Source of the DNA: Pelagibius sp040217155
Lineage (GTDB): Bacteria; Pseudomonadota; Alphaproteobacteria; Kiloniellales; Kiloniellaceae
Direction of reading: 5' to 3'
Assembly: GCA_040217155.1 (NCBI GenBank)
Contig: JAVJNS010000026.1
Span: 452,320-516,319, forward strand
DNA: 64,000 bases
The position numbers were made by a program, and so were the translations under genes. The notes below the pieces were generated by a model. The model had not been told where the DNA came from. It was given only the letters and a program-made list of their open reading frames with translations, and searched no databases. How positions within the stretch are numbered: the stretch's first letter is position 1; each line of letters begins with the position of its first letter. Of this stretch, positions 34,582-43,315 are shown one piece after another.

Positions 34582-35142
34582 ATGCGCTACAAGTTGCTGG
34601 TCCCCATGAAACGCAGTCCCCATCCCCCGGAATACACGGCGCGCGGCGTGATGTGGGGCGTGTTCTGGGGGCTGACGCCGTTGGTCGGCATCCAGATGCC
34701 GGTCATCACGGCCCATTGGCTGCTGTTCCGCCTGCATCCGAAAACCAGCTTCCATCTGCTCCAGGGACTGGCCTGGGTGTGGATTTCCAATGTTTTCACC
34801 CTGGTGCCTATGTATTACGGGTTCTACGTCACGGGGCAGGTCTTGTTGGGCCGTTTCGCGGCGATTTCCGGCTATGGGTCGTTCGCCAAGCTGTTTTCCT
34901 TCCATGCCTGGCAGGAAGACACGTTCTGGGAAACTCTGACACATTATTTCTCATACGTCTGGGAACAGTTCGGCCTGCCGCTGGCGATCGGTTGGATTCC
35001 CTGGGCCGTGGGCTGCGGCTGGCTCGGCTATCATCTGTCCTTGAAGATCATCCGTCAGCGCCGTCAGCGTATCCTGCAAAAGCGCCTAAGACGGGCGGAA
35101 CAATCTCAGGATGCCAGCGTGAAGGACAGGGCCGCGACCTGA
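34582..35142 (+). CDS. DUF2062 membrane protein
   Basis: A 186-aa protein with the DUF2062 signature: GVFWGLTPLVGIQMPVITAH, FHLLQGLAWVWISNVFTLVP and YYGFYVTGQVLLG. Three to four hydrophobic segments place it in the inner membrane, with a basic C-terminal tail (RQRRQRILQKRLRR). The ATG at 34582 is used here. The frame extends upstream to a CTG at 34525 that has the purine site gggag, so the N-terminus may be about 20 residues longer. Function of the family is unknown. Confidence 0.8.
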   Translation: MRYKLLVPMKRSPHPPEYTARGVMWGVFWGLTPLVGIQMPVITAHWLLFRLHPKTSFHLLQGLAWVWISNVFTLVPMYYGFYVTGQVLLGRFAAISGYGSFAKLFSFHAWQEDTFWETLTHYFSYVWEQFGLPLAIGWIPWAVGCGWLGYHLSLKIIRQRRQRILQKRLRRAEQSQDASVKDRAAT

Positions 35143-35180
35143 CGGTCCGGGCGGGTGCCTTAACTTACAAATTCCCTGGC

Positions 35181-35915
35181 TTACAAATATCCCATGTCGC
35201 GGAACGACGTATGGCCGGACCTGGCGATGATCAAATGATCGTGCAGCACGATGCCCATGCTTTTCGCAGCTTCGGCGACCTGTTGGGTCATGTCGATGTC
35301 GGCCTGGGACGGGGTCGGGTCCCCCGACGGATGATTGTGCACCATGATCAGGGCGGCGGCCTGCAGGTCCAGGGCGCGTTTGACCACTTCGCGCGGATAA
35401 AGGGGCGTGTGATCGATCGTGCCGCGCCATTGGACCTCGTCCTTGATCAGCACGTTCTTGCGGTTCAGGAACAGCACGCGGAAATGCTCACGGCCTTCGC
35501 GGCCCATGGCCGTGCGGCAATAGCGCAGCAATTTGTCCCAATTTCCTAAAACCGGGGCCGCGGCCATTTCGTCCCGGGCCAAACGCTCTCCTGCGGCGGC
35601 AACCGTCTTCAGCGCGATGACCACCGCGTCGCCGGCACCGGGAACCTGGCGGATCAGGGAAGGCTCCGCCGTAATGACATTCGCGAACGACCCGAACCTA
35701 TCCAGCAGGTCCTTGGCCAGGGGTTTCACGTCGCGCCGGGGCAGGGCCTGAAACAGGACCAGTTCCAGCAATTCGTAATCGGCCAGCTGATCGCCCCCGG
35801 TTTTGAGAAACCGGTCCTTCAGGCGCTGACGATGTCCATGAAAATGCGGGGTCTTGGTCGTGCCGGTCGGCGTGTCAGCGGCCGCGCCGGGCTTGTCATC
35901 ATCGCCAGCCGCCAC
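35181..35915 (-). CDS. radC: RadC-family JAB/MPN domain protein
   Basis: A 244-aa RadC-type protein. The N-terminal helix-hairpin-helix-like part (HFHGHRQRLKDRFL, YELLELVLFQAL, VPGAGDAVVIALKTV) leads into the JAB/MPN domain with HNHPSGDPTPSQADI and HDHLIIARSGH, the metalloprotease-like metal-binding pattern. The historical DNA-repair role is doubtful. The start is GTG 35915, with the Shine-Dalgarno gggagg lying only a few bases after the map stop, so map and radC are probably translated from one transcript. Confidence 0.93.
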   Translation of the reverse strand: MAAGDDDKPGAAADTPTGTTKTPHFHGHRQRLKDRFLKTGGDQLADYELLELVLFQALPRRDVKPLAKDLLDRFGSFANVITAEPSLIRQVPGAGDAVVIALKTVAAAGERLARDEMAAAPVLGNWDKLLRYCRTAMGREGREHFRVLFLNRKNVLIKDEVQWRGTIDHTPLYPREVVKRALDLQAAALIMVHNHPSGDPTPSQADIDMTQQVAEAAKSMGIVLHDHLIIARSGHTSFRDMGYL

Positions 35916-35929
35916 CGGTGCCTCCCGGA

Positions 35930-36751
35930 TCAGGCCTTATAGGGCGGCCGGTCGAGCCCCTTGGGAGAAGAGGTAAAGACCTCGTAGCCGTCCGCCGTCA
36001 CGCCGATGGAATGTTCGAACTGGGCGGATAAGGACCGGTCCTTGGTCACGGCAGTCCAGCCGTCGGCCAGGATTTTCACGTCGAACCGTCCGGCGTTGAT
36101 CATGGGCTCGATGGTGAAGAACATGCCTTCGTGCAGTTCGTCCCCGTCGCCGGCCCGGCCGAAATGCATGACGTTGGGCGCATCGTGGAACACCTTGCCC
36201 AGGCCGTGGCCGCAGAAATCGCGCACCACGGAATAGCGGCGGTTTTCCGCATAGGCCTGGATCGCCTGGCCGACATCGCCCAGACGGGCCCCCGGGCGGA
36301 CCAGCTTGATGCCTTCCCACATGGCTTCGAAGGTGGTGTCGACCAGCTTTTCCGCCTTCACCTTGGGTTTGCCGACGTGAAACATGCGCGACGTGTCGCC
36401 GTGCCAACCGTCGACGATCACGGTCACGTCGATGTTGATGCAGTCCCCGTCCTCCAACACCTTGGGGCCGGGAATGCCGTGGCAGACCACGTGGTTGACC
36501 GAGGTGCAGATCGATTTGGGAAATCCGCGGTAATTCAGGGGGGCGGCGATGGCACCGTGATCCATAATGAACTGATGACATATCTGGTCCAGGCGTTCGG
36601 TCGTCACGCCCGGTTGAACGTGGGGCGTGATCATGTCGAGCGTTTCCGCCGCCAGCCGTCCGGCCGCGCGCATGCCCGCAAAGCCCTCGGGCCCGTGGAT
36701 TTTTATCTGACGTCCGTCGCGGGACGGCACGGTTTTGACGATTTCTTTCAT
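35930..36751 (-). CDS. map: Methionine aminopeptidase, type I
   Basis: A 273-aa MetAP that removes the initiator Met from new proteins. The five metal ligands fall in INIDVTVIVDGWHGDTSRMF (two Asp), RDFCGHGLGKVFHD (His), FFTIEPMI (Glu) and AQFEHSIGVTADGYEVFT (Glu). CTSVNHVVCHGIP is the substrate-facing His motif. The N-terminal 10 residues ahead of IHGPEGFAGMRAAGRL are slightly longer than usual. It precedes radC by 14 bases. Confidence 0.96.
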   Translation of the reverse strand: MKEIVKTVPSRDGRQIKIHGPEGFAGMRAAGRLAAETLDMITPHVQPGVTTERLDQICHQFIMDHGAIAAPLNYRGFPKSICTSVNHVVCHGIPGPKVLEDGDCINIDVTVIVDGWHGDTSRMFHVGKPKVKAEKLVDTTFEAMWEGIKLVRPGARLGDVGQAIQAYAENRRYSVVRDFCGHGLGKVFHDAPNVMHFGRAGDGDELHEGMFFTIEPMINAGRFDVKILADGWTAVTKDRSLSAQFEHSIGVTADGYEVFTSSPKGLDRPPYKA

Positions 36752-36866
36752 GGCGTACTAAATAGTCAGTCCAATCGGATAAGCAACCTGACCCAAAGTC
36801 CGGGTCCGTTTTATCAGACCTCGCCCCCGGGCGCGACCCAAACCGGCTGGTCAGGTTATGGGCGGA

Positions 36867-37574
36867 TCACGGGGTTAGGGGCACGGGGTCGCTGACGGAA
36901 ATGTCCTTGGATGTCACCTTGCAGCGATAGCACAGCACTTCGACCCCCTTGTCGCGGGCGACGGTCAGGCCTTCCGCATAGGTCGGATCGATGTCGGCGG
37001 CGATTTCGAACCGCGCGCCGTCGCCGCGCTGGCACAGATAAAGCATCACCGCGCGGTGGCCTTCGGCGACCATGTCGGCCAGTTCGACCAGATGCTTGGC
37101 CCCGCGCGAGGTCACGCCGTCGGGAAATTCGATCGGCCCGTCCTTCAGGTCGCGGCGCATGGTGACGTTCTTGATTTCCACGTAGCAGGTCCCCTTTTCG
37201 GGGTCTTCCAGCAGGATGTCGATGCGGGAATTCTTGCCGTATTTGACCTCGCGACGCAGGGTTTCGTACCCGGCCAGCTCGGGGATTTTTCCCTTTTCGA
37301 TGGCTTCGGCGACGATCGCGTTGGGCAGGGAGGTATTGATGCCGACCAGCGTCTTGCCGATGCGGATCATCTCCCAGGTCCATTTCAGCTTACGGTCGGG
37401 GTTGGCGGCGGGGCTGATCCAGACTTCCGCGCCCGGCTCGTTGACCGACAGCATGGAGCCCGAATTGGCGCAATGGGCCGTGACGACCGATCCGTCTTCC
37501 AGGGTCACGTCGGCCATGAACCGCTTGTAGCGCTTGACCAGGGTGCCCTTGACCAGGGGTGCGTGAAACTTCAT
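36867..37574 (-). CDS. sfsA: SfsA family protein
   Basis: A 235-aa SfsA with the family start MKFHAPLVKGTLVKRYKRFM, followed by HCANSGSMLSVNEPGAEV, IRIGKTLVGINTSLPN and the nuclease-like VEIKNVTMRR that closes on EFPDGVTSRGAKHL. The fold is an OB domain followed by a PD-(D/E)XK-like core. E. coli SfsA was linked to sugar fermentation genes; its biochemical role is uncertain. The start is the ATG at 37574. The gene is intact. Confidence 0.93.
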   Translation of the reverse strand: MKFHAPLVKGTLVKRYKRFMADVTLEDGSVVTAHCANSGSMLSVNEPGAEVWISPAANPDRKLKWTWEMIRIGKTLVGINTSLPNAIVAEAIEKGKIPELAGYETLRREVKYGKNSRIDILLEDPEKGTCYVEIKNVTMRRDLKDGPIEFPDGVTSRGAKHLVELADMVAEGHRAVMLYLCQRGDGARFEIAADIDPTYAEGLTVARDKGVEVLCYRCKVTSKDISVSDPVPLTP

Positions 37575-37650
37575 GGCGCGGGAAGCTACCCGGCCCTTGG
37601 TGAAAACACAACCGGCGAAAAGCGCGGGTGGCGGAAGGGCGCGGTTCCGG

Positions 37651-38319
37651 TCAATCCCTGATCCGCGCGATGGCCAGACCGTCATGGCCCTTGATCCCGA
37701 CCTGCTGGGTGACGACGCTTTCCAGGCGCGGGTTGCGGGCAAGCTGACGGTTGAAGGCGGCGGCCCCCAGGGCCGACGGGTCGTCGTCATCCGGGTCCAG
37801 GACCTTGCCTTCGCGCACCACGTTGTCGGCCAGGATCAAGGCCCCCGGGCGTGCCAGTTTCAAGGCCCAGTCCAGGTAGCTTGGAAAATTGACCTTGTCC
37901 GCATCCAGAAACACCAGGTCGAAGGGCGGCGTTCCGGCACCTTCCAGGGTCGGCAGGGTGTCCAGGGCCGGGCCGGTGACGACGGTGATCCGGTCGGCAA
38001 GGCCCGCGGTGGTGAAATTGTCTTTTGCCACGCGGGCGAAATCCGGGTCCAGTTCCAGGGTGATCAGGCGGCCGCCTTCGGGCAGGGCACGGGCCAGCCA
38101 GATGGTCGAGTACCCGGCCAGGGTGCCGATTTCCAGCACGGTTCGCGCCCCGATCAGTTTCGCGAACAGGTACAGCAGCTTTCCCTGATTGGCGGAAACC
38201 TGAATGTCGGGCAGGCCGACCCGGCGGGCGTGCGCCTGCGTGGCCGCAAGAATGTCGTCTTCGGCGGCGAACAGCCGGTCGATATAGGCATCAACACGAT
38301 TGAAGATGTCCGCGGTCAT
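37651..38319 (-). CDS. Class I SAM-dependent O-methyltransferase
   Basis: A 222-aa enzyme of the O-methyltransferase family 3 (COMT/CCoAOMT-like). SANQGKLLYLFAKLIGAR and TVLEIGTLAGYSTIWLARAL form the SAM site, FDLVFLDADKVNFPSYLDWA contains the metal-binding Asp, and LILADNVVREG holds the second metal Asp-Asn. These are divalent-metal-dependent catechol-type methyltransferases. The substrate is unknown. It lies upstream of sfsA on the same strand. Confidence 0.88.
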   Translation of the reverse strand: MTADIFNRVDAYIDRLFAAEDDILAATQAHARRVGLPDIQVSANQGKLLYLFAKLIGARTVLEIGTLAGYSTIWLARALPEGGRLITLELDPDFARVAKDNFTTAGLADRITVVTGPALDTLPTLEGAGTPPFDLVFLDADKVNFPSYLDWALKLARPGALILADNVVREGKVLDPDDDDPSALGAAAFNRQLARNPRLESVVTQQVGIKGHDGLAIARIRD

Positions 38320-38376
38320 GGCGAAAGACTAGCGCCGCCGTGTTGCGGAACGGTGACGCTTAAGTCCGGCCTGGGT

Positions 38377-39321
38377 TCAGTCCTTGGGGCCGGCTTTTTC
38401 GCCCAGGCTGATTTCCCGGCTGTCCAAGGCATCGGCCAGCCGCGTCTGGGCGCTGCCGGGGGAAAGCGCTTTTTGCTGTGTCGGGGCCGGCGCCCAGGCG
38501 GTCAGCGTGAGAATCTGAAAGCTCGCAGGATAGCGGCCGTCGGCATCCCGGTGGCGGTCTTCGTAAAGGGCCATGGCCTGGGCGATGATGTCGCGCCGGG
38601 CCAGGCCTTGTTTGGCTTCGTTGACGGCATTGCTTTCGCCCATGCCGCGCAGGTCGTACAGCAGCTTCATGGGGGTTTCGTAGCTTACCGTGATCACATC
38701 GGCATCGACCACGGGCAGGGCGAAACCGGCGCGTTGCAGCAATGCGCCCACGTCGCGCACATCGGCGAAGGGCGAGACACGGGGGCTCAAGCCCCCGGTG
38801 ACGGCGATTTCGGCCTCGGCCAGGCAGTCGCGCAGTTCGACCAGCGTGCCGCCGCCCAGCATGGAGGCCAGGAACAGGCCATCCGGCTTCAGCGCCCGGC
38901 GGATCTGCAGCAAGGCCCCCGGCAAATCGTTGACCCAGTGCAGCGACAGGTTGGACAGCACGGCATCGAAGGCGCCATCGCCGAACGGCAGGAATTCTTC
39001 GTCCAGGGCCAGCACCGGCATGCCGGCGGCCCCGGTATCGCGCGCACGCCGTACCATGCCCGGCGCGAGATCGGCCTGAACCAGGCGTTCGATCCCGCCG
39101 CGCCCCATGGTGCGGGGACCGAAAATCTGACGGCCCATTTCGCCGCCGTGACAGCCGAGATCCAGGGTCAGGGGAAATTTATGGGTGATGTCGTCCAGGC
39201 GGTCGGCCAGGCGGTCGGCGGTTTCCTCGAACAGGAAGTCATGTTCGTTAAAGGACGCTGCCGCCCGTTCGCGATGAGCGCGGACTTTGGCGCGATTGAA
39301 CACATGGATCGTATCGGTCAT
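38377..39321 (-). CDS. NDUFAF5-like SAM-dependent methyltransferase fold protein
   Basis: A 314-aa protein beginning MTDTIHVFNRAKVRAHRERA, close to the start of mitochondrial NDUFAF5 and its alphaproteobacterial relatives. The SAM fold has LTLDLGCHGGEMGRQIF, ALDEEFLPFGDGAFDAVLSN and LHWVNDLPGALLQIRRALKP. NDUFAF5 hydroxylates an arginine in a complex I subunit during its assembly, so an equivalent role is plausible. BioC-type methyltransferases share the same look, but no biotin gene is nearby. The start codon is only 9 bases from that of the divergent comF. Confidence 0.85.
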   Translation of the reverse strand: MTDTIHVFNRAKVRAHRERAAASFNEHDFLFEETADRLADRLDDITHKFPLTLDLGCHGGEMGRQIFGPRTMGRGGIERLVQADLAPGMVRRARDTGAAGMPVLALDEEFLPFGDGAFDAVLSNLSLHWVNDLPGALLQIRRALKPDGLFLASMLGGGTLVELRDCLAEAEIAVTGGLSPRVSPFADVRDVGALLQRAGFALPVVDADVITVSYETPMKLLYDLRGMGESNAVNEAKQGLARRDIIAQAMALYEDRHRDADGRYPASFQILTLTAWAPAPTQQKALSPGSAQTRLADALDSREISLGEKAGPKD

Positions 39322-39330
39322 CGTGTCTGT

Positions 39331-40149
39331 ATGACATATCGTTCGCCCGGCATAAACGCCCCCTTGAACGGGGCTGCGAAAGACCGTCATCCGGCGGCCG
39401 GGTTGCTGGCGGCCGGGCGCAAGCTGCTGGACGTGATCCTGCCGCCCCATTGTCTGAGCTGCGGCGTGATCGTGGACGAGCCGGGAAGCCTGTGCCCCGA
39501 ATGTTGGGACAAGGTGACTTTTCTGGGCTCGCCCCTGTGCGGTCATTGCGGCATGCCGTTCGAATTCGATATCGGCGAACAGGCGCTATGCGCGGCCTGC
39601 ATCCGCCGCCCGCCGATTTATGAGCGTGCCCGCGCGGTGCTGAATTACGACGATGCCAGCCGTGATCTGATTCTGGGCTTCAAACATGCCGATCGGACCG
39701 AAGCCGCCCCCGCCTTTGGGCGCTGGCTGGCCCGGGCGGGCGGGGAACTGGTCGCCGAGGCGGACATCATCGCCCCCGTGCCGCTGCATTGGGCGCGGTT
39801 GTGGCGGCGGCGTTATAACCAATCGGCCCTTCTGGCGCAGGCTTTGGCGCGCACCACGCGTGCCGGCGGACGGCATCTGCCGGTGATCCCGGATTTGTTG
39901 GTCCGCCATCGCCGCACGCCGCCGCAGGGCGGCCTGGGTGCTGCCGGGCGGGCGCGCAACGTGCGGGGGGCGTTCCGCATCAACACGAAGTTTCAGGCCC
40001 GGGTACGGGGTGCCCGGGTGCTGTTGGTCGATGATGTTCTGACCACCGGGGCGACGGTCGAAGCTTGTGCCCGAGTACTGCTGCGATCCGGGGCGGGGGC
40101 GGTCGATGTGTTGACCCTGGCGCGGGTGGCAAGGCCACGCGCCGAGTGA
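39331..40149 (+). CDS. comF: ComF family phosphoribosyltransferase-like protein
   Basis: A 272-aa ComF protein. A double zinc finger at about residues 35-95 (HCLSCG, CPECW, CGHCG, CAACI) is followed by a PRTase-like domain with APVPLHWARLWRRRYNQSA and the PRPP loop VLLVDDVLTTGATV. Family members are linked to DNA uptake. The annotated ATG at 39331 leaves only 9 bases to the divergent start, and a later TTG near 39403 would agree better with short ComF homologues. The frame is open far upstream, but that part is an antisense shadow. Confidence 0.87.
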   Translation: MTYRSPGINAPLNGAAKDRHPAAGLLAAGRKLLDVILPPHCLSCGVIVDEPGSLCPECWDKVTFLGSPLCGHCGMPFEFDIGEQALCAACIRRPPIYERARAVLNYDDASRDLILGFKHADRTEAAPAFGRWLARAGGELVAEADIIAPVPLHWARLWRRRYNQSALLAQALARTTRAGGRHLPVIPDLLVRHRRTPPQGGLGAAGRARNVRGAFRINTKFQARVRGARVLLVDDVLTTGATVEACARVLLRSGAGAVDVLTLARVARPRAE

Positions 40150-40229
40150 CGGCACCTTTTCACAGGCCCGGTGTGACCTATATAAGGGGGGCGGGATTGC
40201 CCGCTTATTCATTTTCGGGACGGACAAAC

Positions 40230-40490
40230 GTGACAAAGAAGATCGAGATTTATACCAGTGCCTTCTGCCCCTATTGCCATGCGGCGAAGCGGTTGCTGAC
40301 GGACAAGGGCGTCGAGTTCGAAGAAATCGACGTGATGATGTCGCCTGGAAAACGCCAGGAAATGACCGCCCGCGCGGGGGCCACGTCCGTGCCGCAGATT
40401 TTCGTCGACGGCGAACATATCGGCGATTGCGACGGCATCCATGCGCTTGACGCCAAGGGTGCCTTGGACACCCTGCTGGGCATCGAATAG
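40230..40490 (+). CDS. grxC: Dithiol glutaredoxin 3
   Basis: An 86-aa glutaredoxin with the active site CPYC (Cys13, Cys16), TSVPQIFVDGEHIGDCDGI carrying the cis-Pro and glutathione-binding Gly-Asp-Cys-Asp, and a short helix after. It reduces disulfides and glutathionylated proteins. The start is GTG 40230. The gene follows comF by 80 bases and precedes the nitrilase-family gene by 12 bases, the standard order comF-grxC-nit in this group. Confidence 0.93.
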   Translation: MTKKIEIYTSAFCPYCHAAKRLLTDKGVEFEEIDVMMSPGKRQEMTARAGATSVPQIFVDGEHIGDCDGIHALDAKGALDTLLGIE

Positions 40491-40502
40491 GACCACCCCA
40501 TC

Positions 40503-41345
40503 ATGAGCCAGACCTTCACCGTCGCCCTTGTGCAGACCAATTCAGGCAACGAGCCCGATGCCAATGCCGACATGATCGTCGCACGCATCAAGGAAGCGGC
40601 GGACCAAGGGGCCGACATCGTGATGTTCCCCGAAGTCGTTACCCTGGTGGAAACGGGGGCCAAGAAGATCGCGCCCAAGGTCTCCTCGTTCGAGGCCGAC
40701 GCCAATCTGCCGAGGTTCAAAGAAGCCGCGCGCGAAAATGCCGTCTGGGTGCTGATCGGCTCCATGGTGGTTGAACATGAAACTTTGGACCGCAAGTTCG
40801 CCAATCGATCGGTGCTGATTTCCGACAAGGGCGAGGTGGTCGAAACCTACGACAAGATCCATATGTTCGACGTCGACCTGGAAAACGGCGAAAGCTACCG
40901 GGAAAGCAAAAGCTACGAGCCGGGGACCCGGGCCGTGGTCGCCGGTCTGCCTTGGGGCAAGATGGGCATGACGATTTGCTATGACCTGCGCTTTCCCCAC
41001 CTTTACCGTCGCTTGGCGCAGGCCGGGGCGACGATGCTGGCGATCCCGGCGTCCTTTACACAGCCCACCGGCCGCGCCCATTGGCATGTGCTGATGCGGG
41101 CACGGGCGATCGAAACGGGATGCTTCGTGTTCGCCCCGGCACAGACCGGCGAGCATATGGACGGGCGCAAGACCTACGGCCATTCGCTGGTGGTCGACCC
41201 CTGGGGCGAGGTCATCGCCGACGGCGGCGAGGACACTGGAATCGTCCTGGCGGAAATCGATTTGTCGAAGGTGGACAAGGCGCGCGGCAAGGTACCGTCG
41301 CTGACCCATGACCGCCCGTTCGACGGGGCGGGAACGCCCAATTAA
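40503..41345 (+). CDS. Nitrilase-superfamily amidase (Nit1/omega-amidase-like)
   Basis: A 280-aa carbon-nitrogen hydrolase. The catalytic triad is complete: Glu44 (MFPEVVTL), Lys118 (TYDKIHMF) and Cys159 (MTICYDLRFP). HMFDVDLENGESYRES and SFTQPTGRAHWHVLMRARA are typical of the Nit1/Nit2 branch, which cleaves deaminated glutathione or alpha-keto acid omega-amides. The gap to the upstream grxC is 12 bases, so a shared transcript linked to thiol metabolism is likely. Confidence 0.92.
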   Translation: MSQTFTVALVQTNSGNEPDANADMIVARIKEAADQGADIVMFPEVVTLVETGAKKIAPKVSSFEADANLPRFKEAARENAVWVLIGSMVVEHETLDRKFANRSVLISDKGEVVETYDKIHMFDVDLENGESYRESKSYEPGTRAVVAGLPWGKMGMTICYDLRFPHLYRRLAQAGATMLAIPASFTQPTGRAHWHVLMRARAIETGCFVFAPAQTGEHMDGRKTYGHSLVVDPWGEVIADGGEDTGIVLAEIDLSKVDKARGKVPSLTHDRPFDGAGTPN

Positions 41346-41446
41346 CAGCGGTGGTCCGGGTGATTTTTTCAGAAAGATGCAGCGCACAAAGCGCAGATCG
41401 GTTATATTCCCCCGTACATGACCTTAACGATTGAACCGAATGACTG

Positions 41447-42523
41447 GTGAATAACGTGCGGGACTACAAAAAGATTTTGGCCGCCGGCGCCCTTGCGCTC
41501 GCGGCCTTTGGTTTGAACGGGCAGGCTCTGGCGCAATCGCCGGGGCCATATGTTTCCGGTGCGCTCGGCGTGACGCAGCCCCGTGATTGGGGATTGCGGG
41601 GAGACGGCGTCGACCTTAACCAGGAATCGGACCTTGGCTATGCCGGTACGCTGGCGCTGGGCACGACGTTCTCCGAAAATTTGCGGGGCGAGGCGGAACT
41701 GTCCCACAGCTCCGCCGACGTCGATAATTTCTCCGGCACGAACGCGTCGGGCGAAACCAACATGTTCGGCCTGATGTTCAACGGCTATATCGACTTCAAG
41801 AACGACAGCAAATGGACGCCTTATGTCGGCGCCGGGATTGGCGGGGCTTCCGTCAAGGCGAGCGCTTATTCGCCGGTCAGCGGATCGCGGGTATCGGACA
41901 GCGATCATGTCTTCGCCTATCAGGGCATCGCCGGCGTAAACTACAAGATCGATGACCGTTTGGGGCTGTTCACGGAATACCGCTATGTCGGCACGGCCGA
42001 TCGGGACTTCCGCACCGATGCGGGCGCGGGCCTTGAAGGCGGTGCGGGCGAGCACCGGATCATGGTCGGCCTGCGCTGGTCGTTCGGCGCGCCGAAACCC
42101 ATGCCCAAGGCCGAACCGCAGCCGGTTCCCGCCCAGGCACCGGCCCCTGCGCCGAAGCCCGTGGCCAAGCCGGCCCCGGCACCGGAAGCACCGCGCAATT
42201 ATCTTGTGTTCTTCGATTGGGACAAGTCGGTGCTGACCAGCGATGCCCAGGCGATCATCAAGGCCGCGGCCGCCAACAGCCGGACCATGAAGATCACGCA
42301 GATCGAAGCCACGGGCCATGCCGACCGTTCGGGCACGGACGCCTATAATTTACGATTGTCGCAACGCCGGGCGGAAAGCGTCAAGGCGGAATTGTCCCGC
42401 CTTGGTATTCCCGCGGGTGAAGTCGTGATCCGCTGGAAAGGGGAGCGCGAACCTTTGGTGCAAACGCCGGACGGTGCGCGCGAGCCGCAGAACCGGCGTG
42501 TCGAGATCATCCTGAACAAATAA
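41447..42523 (+). CDS. OmpA-family outer membrane protein
   Basis: A 358-aa outer membrane protein. A signal peptide (ILAAGALALAAFGLNG, cleavage after ALAQ) precedes an 8-strand beta-barrel to about residue 215 (YVSGALGV, VGAGIGGASVKAS, FTEYRYVGTADRDF). A proline/alanine linker of about 30 residues (PAPAPKPVAKPAPAPE) follows, then the OmpA peptidoglycan-binding domain (IEATGHADRSGTDAYNLRLS, QRRAESVKAEL, PQNRRVEIILN). The start is GTG 41447; an alternative GTG lies three codons later. A TATATT box at 41403-41408 may be its -10. Confidence 0.88.
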   Translation: MNNVRDYKKILAAGALALAAFGLNGQALAQSPGPYVSGALGVTQPRDWGLRGDGVDLNQESDLGYAGTLALGTTFSENLRGEAELSHSSADVDNFSGTNASGETNMFGLMFNGYIDFKNDSKWTPYVGAGIGGASVKASAYSPVSGSRVSDSDHVFAYQGIAGVNYKIDDRLGLFTEYRYVGTADRDFRTDAGAGLEGGAGEHRIMVGLRWSFGAPKPMPKAEPQPVPAQAPAPAPKPVAKPAPAPEAPRNYLVFFDWDKSVLTSDAQAIIKAAAANSRTMKITQIEATGHADRSGTDAYNLRLSQRRAESVKAELSRLGIPAGEVVIRWKGEREPLVQTPDGAREPQNRRVEIILNK

Positions 42524-42585
42524 AAAAGCCGCCCGTTGGGCAGCTTGTGGTGGGCTGGGTTTCCGGCCCGCGCCGATCTTCGATG

Positions 42586-43188
42586 TTAATCGTCCAGGAC
42601 GGATTTTCCGGGCTTGCCCGCGGCGGTATCCATGGCCGCCAGGGTCCGCACGTCGTCCTGTTGCGGCGTGGCTGCGGCCATCATGGCCGATGCGACGGGC
42701 CGGTCCTGCACATAAGCCATAAGGTTCTGGCGCGGCTGGGCATGGGCTTCGCGGAACACGCGGTCCATGGTCCGGCAATAGCCGGGCGAAGCCAAGCGGC
42801 GCAAAGATGCACGATTGGCCAGATGGGTAATGAAGCGGTTCAGTTCACGTTCCGCATTGCCGCGATGAATGCGCCGGAACAGCGACCGCAATGCGCGCCC
42901 TTCGCGGACCAGTTCGTCCTGATGGCGGGTCACGAGATTATTGTAATGGGATTGCTGCTGACAGCTGAGCGCCGCGACCGCCAGATCGGCGCGGAACATG
43001 CGAAGCCGCACGGCCTGTCCTTCCGTCGGGGTCAGGCAGGCGGTCGGCAGACGGATATCGGCGAAGTCTTCAGCCGCGATGCAGGCGGCTTTCGCATCCT
43101 GCGGAGCGAACGCCATAACGGCCAGCGCAGCCAGTCCAGCCGCTGCCGACAGATGCTTATGCAAAGTCTTTGATGCGGATACCGCCAA
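42586..43188 (-). CDS. Secreted cysteine-containing protein of unknown function
   Basis: A 200-aa protein with a signal peptide (LSAAAGLAALAVMAFA, cleavage near DAKAA). The mature part has four Cys (CIAAEDFAD, TACLTPTEG, LSCQQQSHY, GYCRTMD), an alpha-helical look with many Arg, and a low-complexity tail. Two disulfides in the periplasm are plausible. No known domain is visible. It converges on the OmpA gene and might assist the envelope, but that is only positional. Confidence 0.6.
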   Translation of the reverse strand: MAVSASKTLHKHLSAAAGLAALAVMAFAPQDAKAACIAAEDFADIRLPTACLTPTEGQAVRLRMFRADLAVAALSCQQQSHYNNLVTRHQDELVREGRALRSLFRRIHRGNAERELNRFITHLANRASLRRLASPGYCRTMDRVFREAHAQPRQNLMAYVQDRPVASAMMAAATPQQDDVRTLAAMDTAAGKPGKSVLDD

Positions 43189-43315
43189 AGCCCCTGTATC
43201 CCCTTGGTTCCCTTAACGTTCCCAATCATGCCATCAAGAGAGTTACCATGCAACTAACGAACACCACCGCCCGGGCGAACCCAATGGCGGCGGTGCGGGG
43301 GCAAGCAGAACGGGA

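Noticed and set aside
37573..39330. 586 open codons upstream of and in frame with comF, suggesting a giant fusion
   Set aside because: The stretch is antisense to two well-formed methyltransferase genes and ComF proteins are about 230-270 residues long.
42524..42560. Terminator-like hairpin after the OmpA-family gene
   Set aside because: The arms GCCGCCC and GGGCAGC mismatch and no T run follows on the plus strand.
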